Assembly: GCA_051155755.1 (NCBI GenBank)
Contig: DAXETY010000042.1
Location: 1-64,000 of the forward strand
Direction of reading: 5' to 3'
DNA: 64,000 bases
Source of the DNA: DAXETY01 sp051155755
GTDB lineage: Bacteria > Desulfobacterota > Desulfobacteria > Desulfobacterales > SG8-13
A program made the translations under genes and the position numbers. Every line of letters starts with the position of its first letter. The stretch's first letter is position 1. Below the pieces are notes generated by a model. It was not told where the DNA came from, made no database searches, and was given only the letters and a program-made list of their open reading frames with translations. Below are positions 1 to 8,145 of the stretch, piece after piece.

Positions 1-439
1 GGGTGGTGCCGGGCTGATAGCGGATGATCGCAGCCGCCAGATCGTCGCCCAGGATGAACCCGCGGGCCAGGGTGGCGCCCTGGATACCGACGGTGGAGCG
101 GACCGAGCCGAGGGTGAAATCAACGTAGGAGTTCTTGACTTCGAAGGAAATTCCGTCCGCGCCGAGGTCGCCTAAGGTGTTGTCACCCCAGTCGGCGTCG
201 ATCTCGAACTTGTTGACGAAGCTGAAGTTGTCGCTGAACTTGGCCGTGTAGTACAGCCGGGTGCGTTGATCGATCAGGCTCTTGTCCAGAGAATCGTCGT
301 TTTCGTCACCCGACATGTTTTCCTGGGTCCACAGCCGCGTGCGGAAATAACCGCCGAAGATGTTCTCGAAGGCCGATGCCGGCAGGGTGAAAGCCACCAC
401 CAGCAGCGCGGCGAGAATCAATATAAAAGATTTCTTCAT
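1..439 (-). CDS. Outer-membrane porin-like protein, 3' part cut off by window
   Basis: The first 146 codons are visible; the rest lies beyond the left edge. Residues 1-23 form a classic signal peptide (MKKSF, hydrophobic core, ending near PASA-F). The mature part alternates short polar and aromatic stretches typical of beta-barrel strands (YFRTRLW, RLYYTAKF, SFVNKFEID, VDFTLGSVRSTVG). I infer an outer-membrane porin of the kind abundant in sulfate reducers. The start is set by a strong AGGAGG-type ribosome site just upstream. It is transcribed leftwards from the promoter at 624-652. Substrate is unknown; family assignment rests on strand pattern, not on a diagnostic motif. Confidence 0.7.
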   Translation of the reverse strand, partial: MKKSFILILAALLVVAFTLPASAFENIFGGYFRTRLWTQENMSGDENDDSLDKSLIDQRTRLYYTAKFSDNFSFVNKFEIDADWGDNTLGDLGADGISFEVKNSYVDFTLGSVRSTVGIQGATLARGFILGDDLAAAIIRYQPGTT

Positions 440-623
440 TCTGTCTCCTCCTTAACACACATGGTTGATAAGCACGAAAATCTTCATCAAGTTTTTTGGA
501 AGGGGTTTGCCCTTCCCGAAGCCGGTGCCATCACCTCCTTTCGGATTTAAAAGGGTTGAAGTTGAAAGGCTGATATTGCTTTCAAATCAGCCAATTAAAG
601 CCCACTTGCCACAATTGCGCAGA

Positions 624-652
624 TTTTTAGCAACCTGCCAACCGAATGTCAA
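624..652 (-). promoter_or_regulatory. Sigma-70 promoter for the leftward porin gene
   Basis: Minus strand: a perfect TTGACA -35 box, a 17-base spacer and a TAAAAA -10 box. Transcription would start near 617, leaving an approximately 178-base leader before the porin start at 439. Confidence 0.6.
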
Positions 653-795
653 GCAATTAATGCCTAGAAAATGACTTGTATTCAACGCGGCCGGCTCCCC
701 TGAAAGCCCGCAGGGAGGGCCGTTTGCGGCGTACGGATGATCATAGTACAGAAATCGTGCGGATTTCAAGCATTTTTTCGGTTTGGAGATTGCTA

Positions 796-824
796 TTTAC
801 AAATCTTACAGCGACCGATATAAA
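796..824 (+). promoter_or_regulatory. Sigma-70 promoter for the VCBS-repeat protein
   Basis: Plus strand: TTTACA, a 17-base spacer, then TATAAA in an AT-rich stretch. Transcription would start near 831. The roughly 260-base leader contains the hairpin at 998-1037. The stretch 440-1095 otherwise holds no gene that I can support. Confidence 0.55.
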
Positions 825-997
825 ATTTTTTCTCTATGCAAAAGCGAGCGGATCCATCAACGGGGAAAGCATCCGCTGCCGACATTGCTATGTAAGAAAT
901 TGATTCACCATTGGAAGGGAACATCATCTTGAGACAGCCCGACGCCATCGGGCGCGATATGGAATCCCTTCATTCCAAACCATGAAGAACCTCCTGG

Positions 998-1037
998 ATC
1001 CCGGCTCGCGTCCTGCTGCGCAGGACTTGGCCGGGAT
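998..1037. repeat. Intergenic palindromic repeat (nested hairpin)
   Basis: Outer arms ATCCCGG/CCGGGAT enclose an inner hairpin TCCTGC/GCAGGA with a 3-base loop. The composition (CCTGGATCCCGG...GGGATGAC) resembles the dispersed palindromic intergenic repeats of many Desulfobacterota. It lies inside the open frame upstream of the VCBS gene, which argues that the frame's earlier ATG at 982 is not the true start. Confidence 0.5.
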
Positions 1038-1095
1038 GACGAATTTCGGTACCGTCCGGAATGACGGAATCAACAACAAACAAGGAATTGCAACA

Positions 1096-2793
1096 TTGAA
1101 ACATATATTCCGCACCACTCAGATCCCAACCCGGATTCGGCAGGTCCTCCTGGCGGCCATACTGGCAATCCTGCTGGCTCCGGCCGGCTCCGCGGCCCAG
1201 TCCGAAGATGCTCCGGCGCGCATTGCCGTGATACCCTTTAGCGTCAACGGTCCGGCCGAATTCGGTTACCTGAGGGCCGGCACCTGGGACATGCTGTCCA
1301 CCCGCCTGGCCGTGCCCGATGAAACCGTGATCGTGGACCGGGCGAAAGTCGAGGCGGCCCTGGCCGGCGTGTCAACTCCCATCGGACCGGAGCAGGCCCG
1401 GCAGCTGGCCGCGGAACTTGGCGCCGAATACGTGCTGTTCGGCAGCCTCACGCTGCTGGGCAGCAACATCAGCACCGACGGACGTCTCTACGATGCCGCC
1501 GCCGACAAGACCGTGCTGACCTTCAACCGCACCGGCAACGATCCGGGCGCGGTCATCGAGCACATCGATACGTTGAGCGCCGAAATCAAGACACAGGTGT
1601 TCGGCCTGCAGACCGCCGTGGCCAGCCAACCCACTCCCCAGCCGCAGTCGACCGTACCGCCCTCGCGCCAACATCCCGACAAATTGATCACCGGTCCCCA
1701 GTCCGGCGCCGGCGTCGGGATTATCCAGACCGAAAGACAGCCCCCGCCCATGGCCGCCAGCCGCAGCCGGCGCTTCAATGCCAAAATTATAGGAGTGGCT
1801 GCCGCGGATATGGACGGCGACGGTGCGGTGGAGGTGGCCTTCGTCTCCGAAAAAGAGGTGGAGGTGCTGCGCATGGCCGAAGGGTTGTTTCAGCGCCTCG
1901 GCCGCATGGACCTGGAAGGTCGCAAGCCGGTGAGTATCGATGCGGTGGATGCCAACGGAAACGGCAAGGCCGAAATTTTCGTCACAGCGCTGGACCGTCA
2001 GGGACAGTCGCTGGATTCGCTGGTGCTGGAGTGGAACGGAGACATCTTTGTCACGCTGGCTGAAAAACAAAAGTGGTATTTCGGCGCGGTGCGGCTGCCG
2101 GACCGCGGCCGGGTGCTCATCGGACAGGAGCGCGGCAAGCGCGAGATTTTCGCCGGCGGCGTCTTCGAGTTGATGCCGAGCGGTGACGGATATATCGCCG
2201 GAGCCCCGCTGCCGCTGCCGGTCGGGGTCAACATCTACGGCTTCGACTTCGGGGATGTGTTCAACGACGGCCGCAACCTGCTGGCGGCTTACACGGACAA
2301 AGACAAAATCCGCATTTACAACGACGCCGGCGTCGAGCTCTACACCTCGGCTGAAACCTTCGGGGGCAACCCGGCCTTCCTGGAACACATTGAGTTTCTC
2401 AAGCAGGGCGGCAACCCGAACCTGGAGCCCCGGGTTGCGCCGCGCACCTACCTGCCCCAGCGCCTGTTCGTCAGCGACCTGGAAGGCGACGGCAAAACCG
2501 ACATCATTACGGCGGTCAACAAAGAGATCGCCGGGCGTCTCCTGGAACGCTTGCGGCTTTTCGACGAGGGCCGGCTGGAATGCTTGGCCTGGAGCGGCAG
2601 CGGCCTGTTCACCCGTTGGAAGACCCACTCGTTTTCCGGCTACGTGAGCGACATCACCCTGGCCGACTTCGATGGCGACGGACAGCCGGAGGTCGTCATC
2701 GCTGTGGTGGCCGAGTCCGGCAGCATGGTGATGACCGAACCCAAGAGCCTGCTCTACACCCTGGATCCGGGACAGATTGCAGCCGGGAGCTGA
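1096..2793 (+). CDS. Exported VCBS/FG-GAP repeat protein with FlgO/TolB-like N-terminal domain
   Basis: 565 residues. I place the start at TTG 1096, behind AAGGAAT, because the product then begins with a signal peptide (basic start, VLLAAILAILLAPAGSAA). The frame remains open to ATG 982 but that part encodes an intergenic repeat. Residues about 40-170 (IAVIPFSVNG, AEYVLFGSLT) resemble the FlgO/CsgG/TolB-N fold that assembles in the periplasm or outer membrane. From about 225 on, calcium-binding-like FG-GAP/VCBS repeats appear (DMDGDGAVE, DANGNGKAE, DLEGDGKTD, DFDGDGQPE). Role is likely structural or sensory in the envelope; no specific function can be assigned. Confidence 0.7.
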   Translation: MKHIFRTTQIPTRIRQVLLAAILAILLAPAGSAAQSEDAPARIAVIPFSVNGPAEFGYLRAGTWDMLSTRLAVPDETVIVDRAKVEAALAGVSTPIGPEQARQLAAELGAEYVLFGSLTLLGSNISTDGRLYDAAADKTVLTFNRTGNDPGAVIEHIDTLSAEIKTQVFGLQTAVASQPTPQPQSTVPPSRQHPDKLITGPQSGAGVGIIQTERQPPPMAASRSRRFNAKIIGVAAADMDGDGAVEVAFVSEKEVEVLRMAEGLFQRLGRMDLEGRKPVSIDAVDANGNGKAEIFVTALDRQGQSLDSLVLEWNGDIFVTLAEKQKWYFGAVRLPDRGRVLIGQERGKREIFAGGVFELMPSGDGYIAGAPLPLPVGVNIYGFDFGDVFNDGRNLLAAYTDKDKIRIYNDAGVELYTSAETFGGNPAFLEHIEFLKQGGNPNLEPRVAPRTYLPQRLFVSDLEGDGKTDIITAVNKEIAGRLLERLRLFDEGRLECLAWSGSGLFTRWKTHSFSGYVSDITLADFDGDGQPEVVIAVVAESGSMVMTEPKSLLYTLDPGQIAAGS

Positions 2794-2807
2794 AAGCTCC
2801 CGGCTGC
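2779..2807 (+). repeat. Perfect 12-bp inverted repeat with the stop codon in its loop
   Basis: GCAGCCGGGAGC and its exact complement flank the pentanucleotide TGAAA, whose TGA is the stop codon of the VCBS gene. No T-run follows, so it is not a canonical intrinsic terminator, though it could act as one with Rho or protect the mRNA 3' end. Short 8-base direct repeats (GTGGTCCG) follow at about 2818-2836. Confidence 0.6.
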
Positions 2808-3061
2808 GTCCGTTGTCTGTGGTCCGTGGTCCGTTGCAAAAACCTCTATCCTTATCGTTTGCCACTTCATGGCTGCAATCGATCCTATTGCTTCTCGCAC
2901 AGGATGCCATCCCAGGGCGGGTGCAATTTCCCGTTCAAATTGCTGGAAAATTTTAACGTTCGCATCTCCTCTCACTCGACAAAAACTTAAAACAAATTAT
3001 GTACAGTCACTTACGCTGTATTCTAGTGACATTCAGCAACTGATTGCCCATCGAAAAATTG

Positions 3062-3090
3062 TTGACTTGCAACCGGGTTTTTACTAAAAA
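3062..3090 (+). promoter_or_regulatory. Sigma-70 promoter for the FadL-like gene
   Basis: TTGACT, a 17-base spacer and TAAAAA. The start point would fall near 3097, inside the palindrome at 3088-3111. The leader is about 200 bases and ends in a purine-rich AGGAGG-type ribosome site just before 3294. Confidence 0.6.
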
Positions 3091-3111
3091 AATGAATGGC
3101 GATTCATTTTT
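3088..3111 (+). promoter_or_regulatory. Operator-like palindrome at the FadL transcription start
   Basis: Perfect 10-base arms AAAAATGAAT / ATTCATTTTT separated by GGCG, overlapping the predicted -10 box and start point. Position and symmetry suit a repressor site, for example a TetR-type regulator; the regulator is unknown. It could also form a weak hairpin in RNA. Confidence 0.4.
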
Positions 3112-3293
3112 ATATGGGCACAGAATGCGCATTGCGAACCCTGCCAACAGGCCCGGAAGGGGACCGGATGCCGGCAAGAGCTTGTAAAATATAGACGTTC
3201 TGCGCTGGAAATTGTGCTATAATGACAATCAGAAAGGGGGCAAACACACAATCTCGGCTTCATAAACCACGGAGGAGAAGAGGAGGAGAGAGT

Positions 3294-4613
3294 ATGAAGA
3301 AGGCATTGGCGATTCTGTGCGCCGTGGGGCTGCTGGTGCTCACGGCCTCCACGCTGTATGCAGGCGGCATCATCAACAAGAACAACCAGAGCGCGGACTA
3401 CCTGCGCACCCTCAACCGGGCGGCGGCCACCGACCTGGCCGACATCGCGGTGTACAATCCGGCCGGCATCATGCTGATGGACGACGGGCTCTATACCAAG
3501 CTGGACGTGATGTACTTCGACAAGGACTATTCCAACACCATTCCACCCGGATTCGGCATTTTCGACTCTCAGAATTTCGGCAGACTGGACCAGGACGAAA
3601 GCTCCACCATCCCGGCCTTTTTTGCGGTTTACAAGCAAGCGCGCTGGGCGGGATTTTTCGCTTTCACCATCCCGGCCGGCGGCGGCGATCTGGACTACAC
3701 CAACGGCAACGCGCGCACCGTGGCCCTGGCCGATGGGGTCGGACGGGTGCTGAATCTAGGCGCCAGCGGCGGGCTCACCGACGCCGCGCCCTACAATCTC
3801 ATCCGCTCCCAGCAGGAAGAGGTCAAGAAAAGCGAGGCCTACGGTTTCACGGTAGGCGGCTCCTATGCCATCAACAATCAATGGGCGGTGTCGGCCGGCA
3901 TCCGCTATGCGATGGCGGAACGGGAATTCGACGGCAGCGCCGTAATCGGCTCCACGATTCCGGGGGTTCCGGATCAAGAACTGGCACTCAACATTTCCGA
4001 AGACGACGACGGCTGGGCCGGCATTTTCGGTTTGAACTACAAACCGGTTTCCAATGTAAACCTGGCCGCCACCCTGATCACCAAGACCGAGATCGAATAC
4101 GAACGGGAAGTGAAAAAAGACACCATCCTGCCCAATGGCACGCCGCTTTCGACGGCCCTTAGATTCCAGGACGGCAGCAAGATCCAGGATGACATCCCGG
4201 GCCAGCTCAGCCTCGGGGCCTCCTATGAATTTTTCATCCCGTTGAAGGTCGACATCAACTACGTGCGCTACTTCGAGCGCAGCGCCACCATCGAGACCTT
4301 CGAAGACGAGGGCGACAGCTGGGACTTGGGCATCACCGCCGAGTACACCTTCAATCCGCGGTGGAAGGCCAGTCTCGGATACCTGTACACCGACATCGAT
4401 CTGGATGACGACCAGCAGATCCAACAGCCCGAAGAGCCCAAGCTGGATGCCAATTCCATCGCCGGCGGCGTGGTCTGGTCACCGACTCCGAAATGGGCCG
4501 TCACCCTGGCCGGGGCTTTCATTTCTTACGATGTAGTCACCGACTCTCTGGGGATCGAATACGACAAGGAGGTCTGGAACATTTCGGCCGGTGTACAGTA
4601 CAAATGGTTCTAA
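3294..4613 (+). CDS. FadL/OMPP1/TodX-family outer-membrane channel
   Basis: 439 residues. Signal peptide at residues 1-23 (MKKALAIL...STLYA-GG). The N-terminal part of the mature protein has the family hallmark NPAG (VYNPAGIML), preceded by alanine-rich ATDLADIA as in the FadL hatch region. The remainder alternates as a 14-strand barrel and ends with the usual terminal aromatic strand (VWNISAGVQYKWF). FadL proteins let long-chain fatty acids or other hydrophobic compounds cross the outer membrane. The start at 3294 is chosen for its signal peptide and the purine-rich ribosome site. It stands alone between its own promoter and a strong terminator, so it is probably monocistronic. Confidence 0.88.
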   Translation: MKKALAILCAVGLLVLTASTLYAGGIINKNNQSADYLRTLNRAAATDLADIAVYNPAGIMLMDDGLYTKLDVMYFDKDYSNTIPPGFGIFDSQNFGRLDQDESSTIPAFFAVYKQARWAGFFAFTIPAGGGDLDYTNGNARTVALADGVGRVLNLGASGGLTDAAPYNLIRSQQEEVKKSEAYGFTVGGSYAINNQWAVSAGIRYAMAEREFDGSAVIGSTIPGVPDQELALNISEDDDGWAGIFGLNYKPVSNVNLAATLITKTEIEYEREVKKDTILPNGTPLSTALRFQDGSKIQDDIPGQLSLGASYEFFIPLKVDINYVRYFERSATIETFEDEGDSWDLGITAEYTFNPRWKASLGYLYTDIDLDDDQQIQQPEEPKLDANSIAGGVVWSPTPKWAVTLAGAFISYDVVTDSLGIEYDKEVWNISAGVQYKWF

Positions 4614-4617
4614 ATAA

Positions 4618-4649
4618 ATTTTTGAAGATCGAGATCTTCAAAAATTTAT
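4618..4649. repeat. AT-rich inverted repeat after the FadL-like gene
   Basis: AAATTTTTGAAGATC and its exact complement with only a 2-base centre. It lies between the stop codon and the GC-rich terminator and may help 3' end formation. Confidence 0.5.
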
Positions 4650-4681
4650 GAAAAGTTCTTTCATAGGGGAATAATCCGATT

Positions 4682-4716
4682 CGGGGGGTCACGGAAAGTG
4701 GCTCCCCGTTTTTATT
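4682..4716 (+). terminator. Intrinsic terminator of the FadL-like gene
   Basis: An 11-pair GC-rich stem (two G-T pairs) beginning CGGGGGG, with loop GGAAA, followed by TTTTTATTT. It ends plus-strand transcription just as the convergent methyltransferase gene ends at 4712. Confidence 0.8.
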
Positions 4717-5494
4717 TCGTCCACGCTTTGCGGGCCCAGCCGCAGAAGCCGTGGTTGACGACAAAGTGGGTGTAGTAAAACCGGTAGTGTGTGAAGGAGA
4801 CGCCGTCGAGCCGGCCGACGTTGCGCTGGGCACGGTAGCGCCGCCGCAGGTGCACGGCCAAGGCGGCGTTGGTCCAGTGGGAGAGCTGCCGCCAGAGCCG
4901 TTTGCAGCGCTTGATGCGGTAGAAGGTCAGCAGCTGCCACAGCACGCCGCCGTATCCCTTTTCGTCGGGCAGAAAGATCCGGTATTCCTCGAATTCGGAC
5001 AGAAGGCGGTCCAGTTCGGCGAAGGTGAAGCGATGATAATCCATGCGGTCGTGAACGCACCAGAAAAACGGCACGTACACGAACAGCTCGCCGCCGGGCT
5101 TTAAAATGCGGTGCATTTCGGCCACGGCCGCGGGGTAGTTCCGGACGTGTTCCAGAATCGCATCACAGTAGATGCCGTCGAAGGTTTCGGATTGGAGGCT
5201 CGAGCGGCAGATGTCGTCCACCAGATCCGGGCCGTATGCAGCCAGGATGTCGGTGGCGACGATTTGCGCGTTCGGATTGAAAGACAGCTTGCGCAGGCGC
5301 CGGTGGCTCTTGGAGCGGTGGTTGCGGCCGCCCACGTCCAGCACCCGGTCCATGGAGGCGACCCGGCTTTCGTAGTCCGTGCGGGCATCGGGCCGGAAAT
5401 CGATCCGTTCGGCCAATCCATGAAACAAGTCCATATGGGATTCGACAACCGGTTGGGCATCCTTACGGATCGAATGAATGCCTCTTTTTTTCAT
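4712..5494 (-). CDS. SAM-dependent methyltransferase (class I, Methyltransf_11 type)
   Basis: 260 residues. A SAM-binding core is visible: motif I VLDVGGRN (about residue 51), the acidic end of strand 2 (VATDI), and the post-core FDGIYCDAILEHVRNYP followed by LKPGGELFVYVPF, all typical of class I methyltransferases. The substrate is unknown. The first 32 bases overlap the end of the upstream antitoxin-like gene, suggesting translational coupling, although later starts (for example the Met near residue 21) are possible. It is the last gene of the leftward argS-mutL block. Confidence 0.78.
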   Translation of the reverse strand: MKKRGIHSIRKDAQPVVESHMDLFHGLAERIDFRPDARTDYESRVASMDRVLDVGGRNHRSKSHRRLRKLSFNPNAQIVATDILAAYGPDLVDDICRSSLQSETFDGIYCDAILEHVRNYPAAVAEMHRILKPGGELFVYVPFFWCVHDRMDYHRFTFAELDRLLSEFEEYRIFLPDEKGYGGVLWQLLTFYRIKRCKRLWRQLSHWTNAALAVHLRRRYRAQRNVGRLDGVSFTHYRFYYTHFVVNHGFCGWARKAWTK

Positions 5495-5717
5495 CTATCA
5501 TTTCCCGTAGTGTTTCCGGACCTTTCTTCGTTCTGCTTCGAATCGACTGCAGTTCTCGAACCAGATTTTGAAAAACAATCTCTTTTCCGGGAGGCAACAG
5601 CCGTGCGACGGGCTTTCCGTGTTCGACAATCGTATACCGCTCTCCCAAGCGGGTCCGTTCCAGCAGTTTTGGCAGCTGCTTTCGCAAATCCATGATATCG
5701 ATTTTGGTTGGCTTCAT
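5463..5717 (-). CDS. Phd/YefM-type antitoxin-like protein, no toxin partner nearby
   Basis: 84 residues from the ATG at 5717; a GTG at 5741 would add 8 residues. The N-terminus MKPTKIDIMDLRKQLP...LLERTRLGERYTIVEHGKPVARLLP matches the Phd/YefM DNA-binding fold. The rest is a charged helical tail, as expected for a toxin-neutralising segment. No PIN, RelE or Doc toxin is encoded next to it: downstream is a methyltransferase that overlaps its 3' end, upstream is mutL. It may be a solitary repressor or a remnant of a toxin-antitoxin pair. Confidence 0.65.
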   Translation of the reverse strand: MKPTKIDIMDLRKQLPKLLERTRLGERYTIVEHGKPVARLLPPGKEIVFQNLVRELQSIRSRTKKGPETLREMIDEKKRHSFDP

Positions 5718-5783
5718 GGCACCAATTATCTTTTCGTCCACGCTCGAGTCATTTTTTCTTCATTCTGTATCTTTTTCGCTTCT

Positions 5784-7619
5784 TCACACAATCCGGCTGA
5801 AGGACTTTTCCAGGTCCCGCAGGGTCCATTGCAGCCAGGTGGGCCGGCCGTGGGGGCAGTGGGAGGGGTTTTCGCAGGCGTCGAGCTGGGCCAGCAGTGC
5901 CTTGATCTGGGCTTCGGACAGGGACTGGTGCGCCCGCAAGGCACCGTGACAGGCAATCCGCTTCAGGCATTCGTCGTAGGCGGCCTCCGGACCTCCTTGG
6001 CCGACACCGGTGTCGGCCAGGGTGTCGACCAGCTCCCGAATCAGGGGCTCGGTCGGCCGATCGGCCAGCAACGGGGGCACGGCCTTGACCACGAAGGTGG
6101 TGCCGCCGAAGGGTTCGACTTCCAGACCGATTCGGCGCAGCGATTCCAGCAGGCCTTCGAAAATGGCGGCTTCCCGGTAGCTCAGCTCCACGGTTTCCGG
6201 CACCAGCAGCCGCTGGGACTGGCTTTTGAGCTGCGCCGCCCGTTTCTGCAGCTGTTCGTAAATCACGCGTTCGTGGGCGGCATGCTGGTCCAGCAGGATC
6301 AACCCGTTTTCCGTTTCGCAGACGATGTAGGTGTTCTGCACCTGGCCGACGATCCGAAGGTCGCCGAATCGCGATTGCGGGATGGGTTTGGACCGGGAAG
6401 CTTTTTCCATGTCGCCTTGCCCAATACCGGGTTCGTAGCTCCAAGGCGCTGGATCACTGATGCCGGCTTCTGCGGGGCGCGGTTTGGCTTTGGTAAAATC
6501 CAATCTGTTTTCCTTGAAAACGCTTGCAGGACTTTGCGCGGCCGGAAACATGGCCGATCGTTCGCGAATCGATGCGGGCCTTGGATCGACCGAAAATTTC
6601 GGCAAATCCCCTCGGCCCCAGTCCGGCCGATCCTGCCGCTGCAGCGTATCGGCCACCGCCGCCCGCACCAGGCTGTGAATTTCGCGTCCGTCGGCAAACC
6701 GGACTTCGTGCTTGGTGGGGTGCACGTTGACGTCTACCCGGTCGAAAGGGACTTTCAGAAACAGGACGGCCATGGGAAAGCGGCCCTTGACCATCCGCTG
6801 GGCATAGCCCGCGAACAGGGCGTGCTGGATGACCCGGTCGCGCACGTAACGGCCGTTGACGAACAGGAAAATGCCCCGGGCGTTGCTGCGATAAAGATGC
6901 GGGGCGGCAATCCAGCCCTGCAGACCGGCATGTTCGGTCTCGGCGGTCACGGGAAACAGCTGATCCTGCAAGTCCCGGCCCAGCACATCGACCACCCGCC
7001 GCCCCGGATCTTCGACCGCCGGCCAGAGTTTCAGCTCCCGCGAATTGTGCACCAACCGGAAGGTCACGCCGGGCTGCCCAAGCGCCGCCGCGGCGACCCC
7101 GTCGGCGATGTGCCCCATTTCGGTGGCCGTGGATTTGAGAAACTTGCGGCGGGCCGGGGTGTTGTAAAACAGGTTTTCCACCGTGATCATGGTGCCGGGT
7201 GAGGCGCCGGTTTCGGCCACCTGCAGGATTTTGCCGCCGTCCACCCGGATTTCGGTGCCGGTGTCGCCCTCGGTTTCGCGGGTGACCAGGTGAAAACGCG
7301 AAACGGCCGCAATGCTGGGCAAGGCCTCCCCCCGAAATCCCAGGGTCCGGATGCGGAACAGGTCGTCGTCGGTTGCGATCTTGCTGGTGGCGTAGCGCTC
7401 TAATGCCAGCAGGGCATCGTCGCGGTTCATGCCGCTGCCGTCGTCGGAAACCCGGATCAGGCGCTTGCCGCCCTTTTCCACCTCGACGACGATCCGCCGG
7501 CTTCCGGCATCCAGGGCGTTTTCCACCAGTTCCTTGACCACCGAGGCCGGCCGTTCCACCACCTCTCCGGCGGCGATTTTGTTGGAGATGATTTCCGGCA
7601 GAATGCGGATTTTGGACAT
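5784..7619 (-). CDS. mutL: DNA mismatch repair protein MutL (endonuclease type)
   Basis: 611 residues, normal length. The GHKL ATPase domain is complete: ELVENALDAG near residue 31, DDGSGM near 60, GFRGEAL near 94. A variable linker follows (about 330-410), then the dimerisation domain. That domain carries the endonuclease motif DQHAAHERVIYE (D, H, E, E all present) and the metal-site motifs ACHGALRA and CPHGRPT near the end. MutL proteins with these residues nick the strand to be repaired, as in bacteria lacking MutH. Its place after gatCA in a leftward block is probably fortuitous. Confidence 0.95.
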   Translation of the reverse strand: MSKIRILPEIISNKIAAGEVVERPASVVKELVENALDAGSRRIVVEVEKGGKRLIRVSDDGSGMNRDDALLALERYATSKIATDDDLFRIRTLGFRGEALPSIAAVSRFHLVTRETEGDTGTEIRVDGGKILQVAETGASPGTMITVENLFYNTPARRKFLKSTATEMGHIADGVAAAALGQPGVTFRLVHNSRELKLWPAVEDPGRRVVDVLGRDLQDQLFPVTAETEHAGLQGWIAAPHLYRSNARGIFLFVNGRYVRDRVIQHALFAGYAQRMVKGRFPMAVLFLKVPFDRVDVNVHPTKHEVRFADGREIHSLVRAAVADTLQRQDRPDWGRGDLPKFSVDPRPASIRERSAMFPAAQSPASVFKENRLDFTKAKPRPAEAGISDPAPWSYEPGIGQGDMEKASRSKPIPQSRFGDLRIVGQVQNTYIVCETENGLILLDQHAAHERVIYEQLQKRAAQLKSQSQRLLVPETVELSYREAAIFEGLLESLRRIGLEVEPFGGTTFVVKAVPPLLADRPTEPLIRELVDTLADTGVGQGGPEAAYDECLKRIACHGALRAHQSLSEAQIKALLAQLDACENPSHCPHGRPTWLQWTLRDLEKSFSRIV

Positions 7620-7620
7620 A

Positions 7621-7706
7621 GTTCGAGTTACGGGTTACGGGTTGCGCGTTACGGGTTACGGGTTACGGGTTACGTTTCGGGTTACGCGTTGTGCGTTGCG
7701 AGTTAA
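7621..7706 (+). repeat. Drifting heptamer tandem array (unit GGGTTAC)
   Basis: About a dozen 7-base units reading GGGTTAC with variants (GGGTTGC, GCGTTAC, GTGCGTTG) between mutL and the four-helix-bundle gene. The same unit in inverted orientation occurs at 8119-8144 and 10155-10198. Confidence 0.85.
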
Positions 7707-7708
7707 GA

Positions 7709-8125
7709 TTACCGCCAATTTCTTTCTACGTATTGGATAAATCGATTAATCTTTCTACCGAGTTCATCATATTTTTGCAGGAAAACTTCCAGCTCCTCAG
7801 TGTACTCCTTGTGGGTATCTTTGATAAAGTCCAAGTGCAGCAGCGTTTCATCGCAGGAGGCATGGGCATAGACCAGAAATTTCAGGAAGTCGGCTTTGTA
7901 TCTTCTTCTGCCGTAACCTTCCACGATGCAGGCCGTAATTCCTTTGGAGGCTCTTCGGATTTGGTTGCCTTCTTCGTAAATTTCAAATCTGGGCAGCCTA
8001 AGCGATAATTCGTGTAATCCCACCGCAAGCTTATAAGATAGCTGGTATATTTCTAAATCCTTGTAGCTTTTTGGAGGCTTCACAATCCAAACACCAAAAC
8101 CTGTATTTAAACTCGAAACATGCAA
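7709..8125 (-). CDS. Four-helix-bundle protein (23S rRNA intervening-sequence/S23 family)
   Basis: 138 residues; the first 16 may not be translated and a GTG start just before KPPKSYKDLEIYQ is possible. The family core is clear: YKDLEIYQLSYKLAVGLHEL, IRRASKGITACIVEGYGRR, FLKFLVYAHASCDETLLHLDF. Members occur inside 23S rRNA intervening sequences, as stand-alone genes and, in a related form, as the Avd accessory of diversity-generating retroelements; no reverse transcriptase is seen here. Heptamer arrays in opposite orientation flank the gene, so it may travel as a small cassette. Biochemical role is unknown. Confidence 0.8.
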   Translation of the reverse strand: MHVSSLNTGFGVWIVKPPKSYKDLEIYQLSYKLAVGLHELSLRLPRFEIYEEGNQIRRASKGITACIVEGYGRRRYKADFLKFLVYAHASCDETLLHLDFIKDTHKEYTEELEVFLQKYDELGRKINRFIQYVERNWR

Positions 8126-8144
8126 CGCGCAACCCGCAACTCAC
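8119..8144 (-). repeat. Short heptamer array, inverted relative to 7621-7706
   Basis: Plus strand reads GCAACGCGCAACCCGCAACTC, which is the complement of the GGGTTGC-type units on the other side of the four-helix-bundle gene. Confidence 0.6.
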
Positions 8145-8145
8145 A

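Noticed and set aside
982..1095. Upstream extension of the VCBS protein to ATG 982
   Set aside because: The extra residues encode a palindromic intergenic repeat and would precede the signal peptide; TTG 1096 has a ribosome site and places the signal peptide at the N-terminus.
7621..7706. CRISPR array
   Set aside because: Units are 7 bases, abut each other without spacers, and no cas gene is in the window.
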